Source of the DNA: Burkholderiales bacterium
GTDB lineage: Bacteria; Pseudomonadota; Gammaproteobacteria; Burkholderiales; Usitatibacteraceae
Reading direction: 5' to 3'
DNA: 6,315 bases
Assembly: GCA_025350945.1 (NCBI GenBank)
Contig: JANXWW010000032.1
Coordinates: 1 to 6,315 of the forward strand
The position numbers were made by a program, and so were the translations under genes. Numbering within the stretch: the first letter of the stretch is position 1; each line of letters starts with the position of its first letter. The notes below the pieces were generated by a model, which had not been told where the DNA came from, searched no databases, and saw nothing but the letters and a program-made list of their open reading frames with translations. This document shows positions 6,158-6,315 of the stretch, piece by piece.

Positions 6158-6244
6158 GGGGATTGGGACGGGAAAAGCATCTGGCGAAAATGACAGACGA
6201 CAAAGTCTGCGTACCGCGCTATGATTTAACATGATAAAAATTTA

Positions 6245-6310
6245 AAAGCCTAGACTTGGTGCAGCGTTCAGGCATTTTTTGCCTCAAATGGCGCGCCCAT
6301 GCTAGGCTTT
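6245..6310. repeat. Long-range inverted repeat enclosing a small hairpin
   Basis: AAAGCCTAG (6245-6253) and CTAGGCTTT (6302-6310) are exact 9-bp complementary arms about 48 nt apart. Between them lie a nested hairpin (AGGCA 6270-6274, TGCCT 6280-6284) and the 8-bp palindrome GGCGCGCC (6290-6297). On the minus strand the outer stem is followed by TTTTAAATTTTTAT. It could be the 3' end and terminator of a transcript entering from beyond the right edge, or a palindromic repeat element. A minus-strand frame open from the edge to a TGA at 6268-6270 could be the tail of an upstream gene, but 15 codons are too few to call. Confidence 0.4.
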
Positions 6311-6315
6311 GACTG

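Noticed and set aside
6245..6310. Integron attC site
   Set aside because: Paired arms exist, but the conserved GTTRRRY and RYYYAAC core sequences are absent and no integrase or cassette array is visible.

Overview
The window reads as a chromosomal segment of a Gram-negative proteobacterium, probably a gammaproteobacterium. The basis is Sec-type signal peptides on two proteins, a short-form BLUF photoreceptor, and a Roadblock-family protein of a type known from proteobacteria. I cannot name a genus. All five well-supported genes, one gene fragment and one small gene lie on the minus strand. I see no rRNA, tRNA, CRISPR array, transposase or integrase.

Reading along the minus strand, from the right edge to the left:
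(1) 6116-6315 is a non-coding stretch. It has an edge-proximal inverted repeat (6245-6310) and a TATAAT -10 box (6152-6157).
(2) 5984-6115 encodes a 43-residue, very basic small protein. It has a clear GGAG ribosome binding site and a strong intrinsic terminator about 20 nt past its stop (5931-5964).
(3) 4593-5723 encodes a secreted class C beta-lactamase-like serine hydrolase (SxxK, YxN and HGG motifs all present). Its reading frame breaks near 4690. The C-terminal domain continues in another frame (4409-4678), so the gene looks damaged or recently remodelled. A perfect 8-bp inverted repeat sits just upstream of its start.
(4) 2686-4152 and 1697-2689 overlap by 4 bases (ATGA). They encode a secreted trypsin/DegP-type serine protease with an uncharacterised cysteine-containing C-terminal region, and a membrane protein with an N-terminal FHA domain. 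They probably form one operon.
(5) 1013-1432 and 1-1007 form a second close pair: a stand-alone BLUF blue-light sensor with all its key flavin-pocket residues, then a two-domain protein running off the left edge. The N-terminal domain of the latter looks like a Ras-like GTPase without its nucleotide-binding motifs. A low-complexity linker follows, then a Roadblock/LC7 domain.

The most interesting unit is the BLUF plus pseudo-GTPase-Roadblock pair. Roadblock proteins are partners of small Ras-like GTPases (MglA/MglB in bacterial polarity and motility). A photoreceptor directly upstream of a fused GTPase-like/Roadblock protein suggests blue-light control of a GTPase-scaffold switch. That is inference from domain content and gene order only. 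The protease/FHA pair, with a periplasmic enzyme and a membrane-anchored divergent phosphopeptide-type domain, is a second possible signalling or quality-control unit. The 43-residue basic protein is a credible gene too short for ordinary gene calling.
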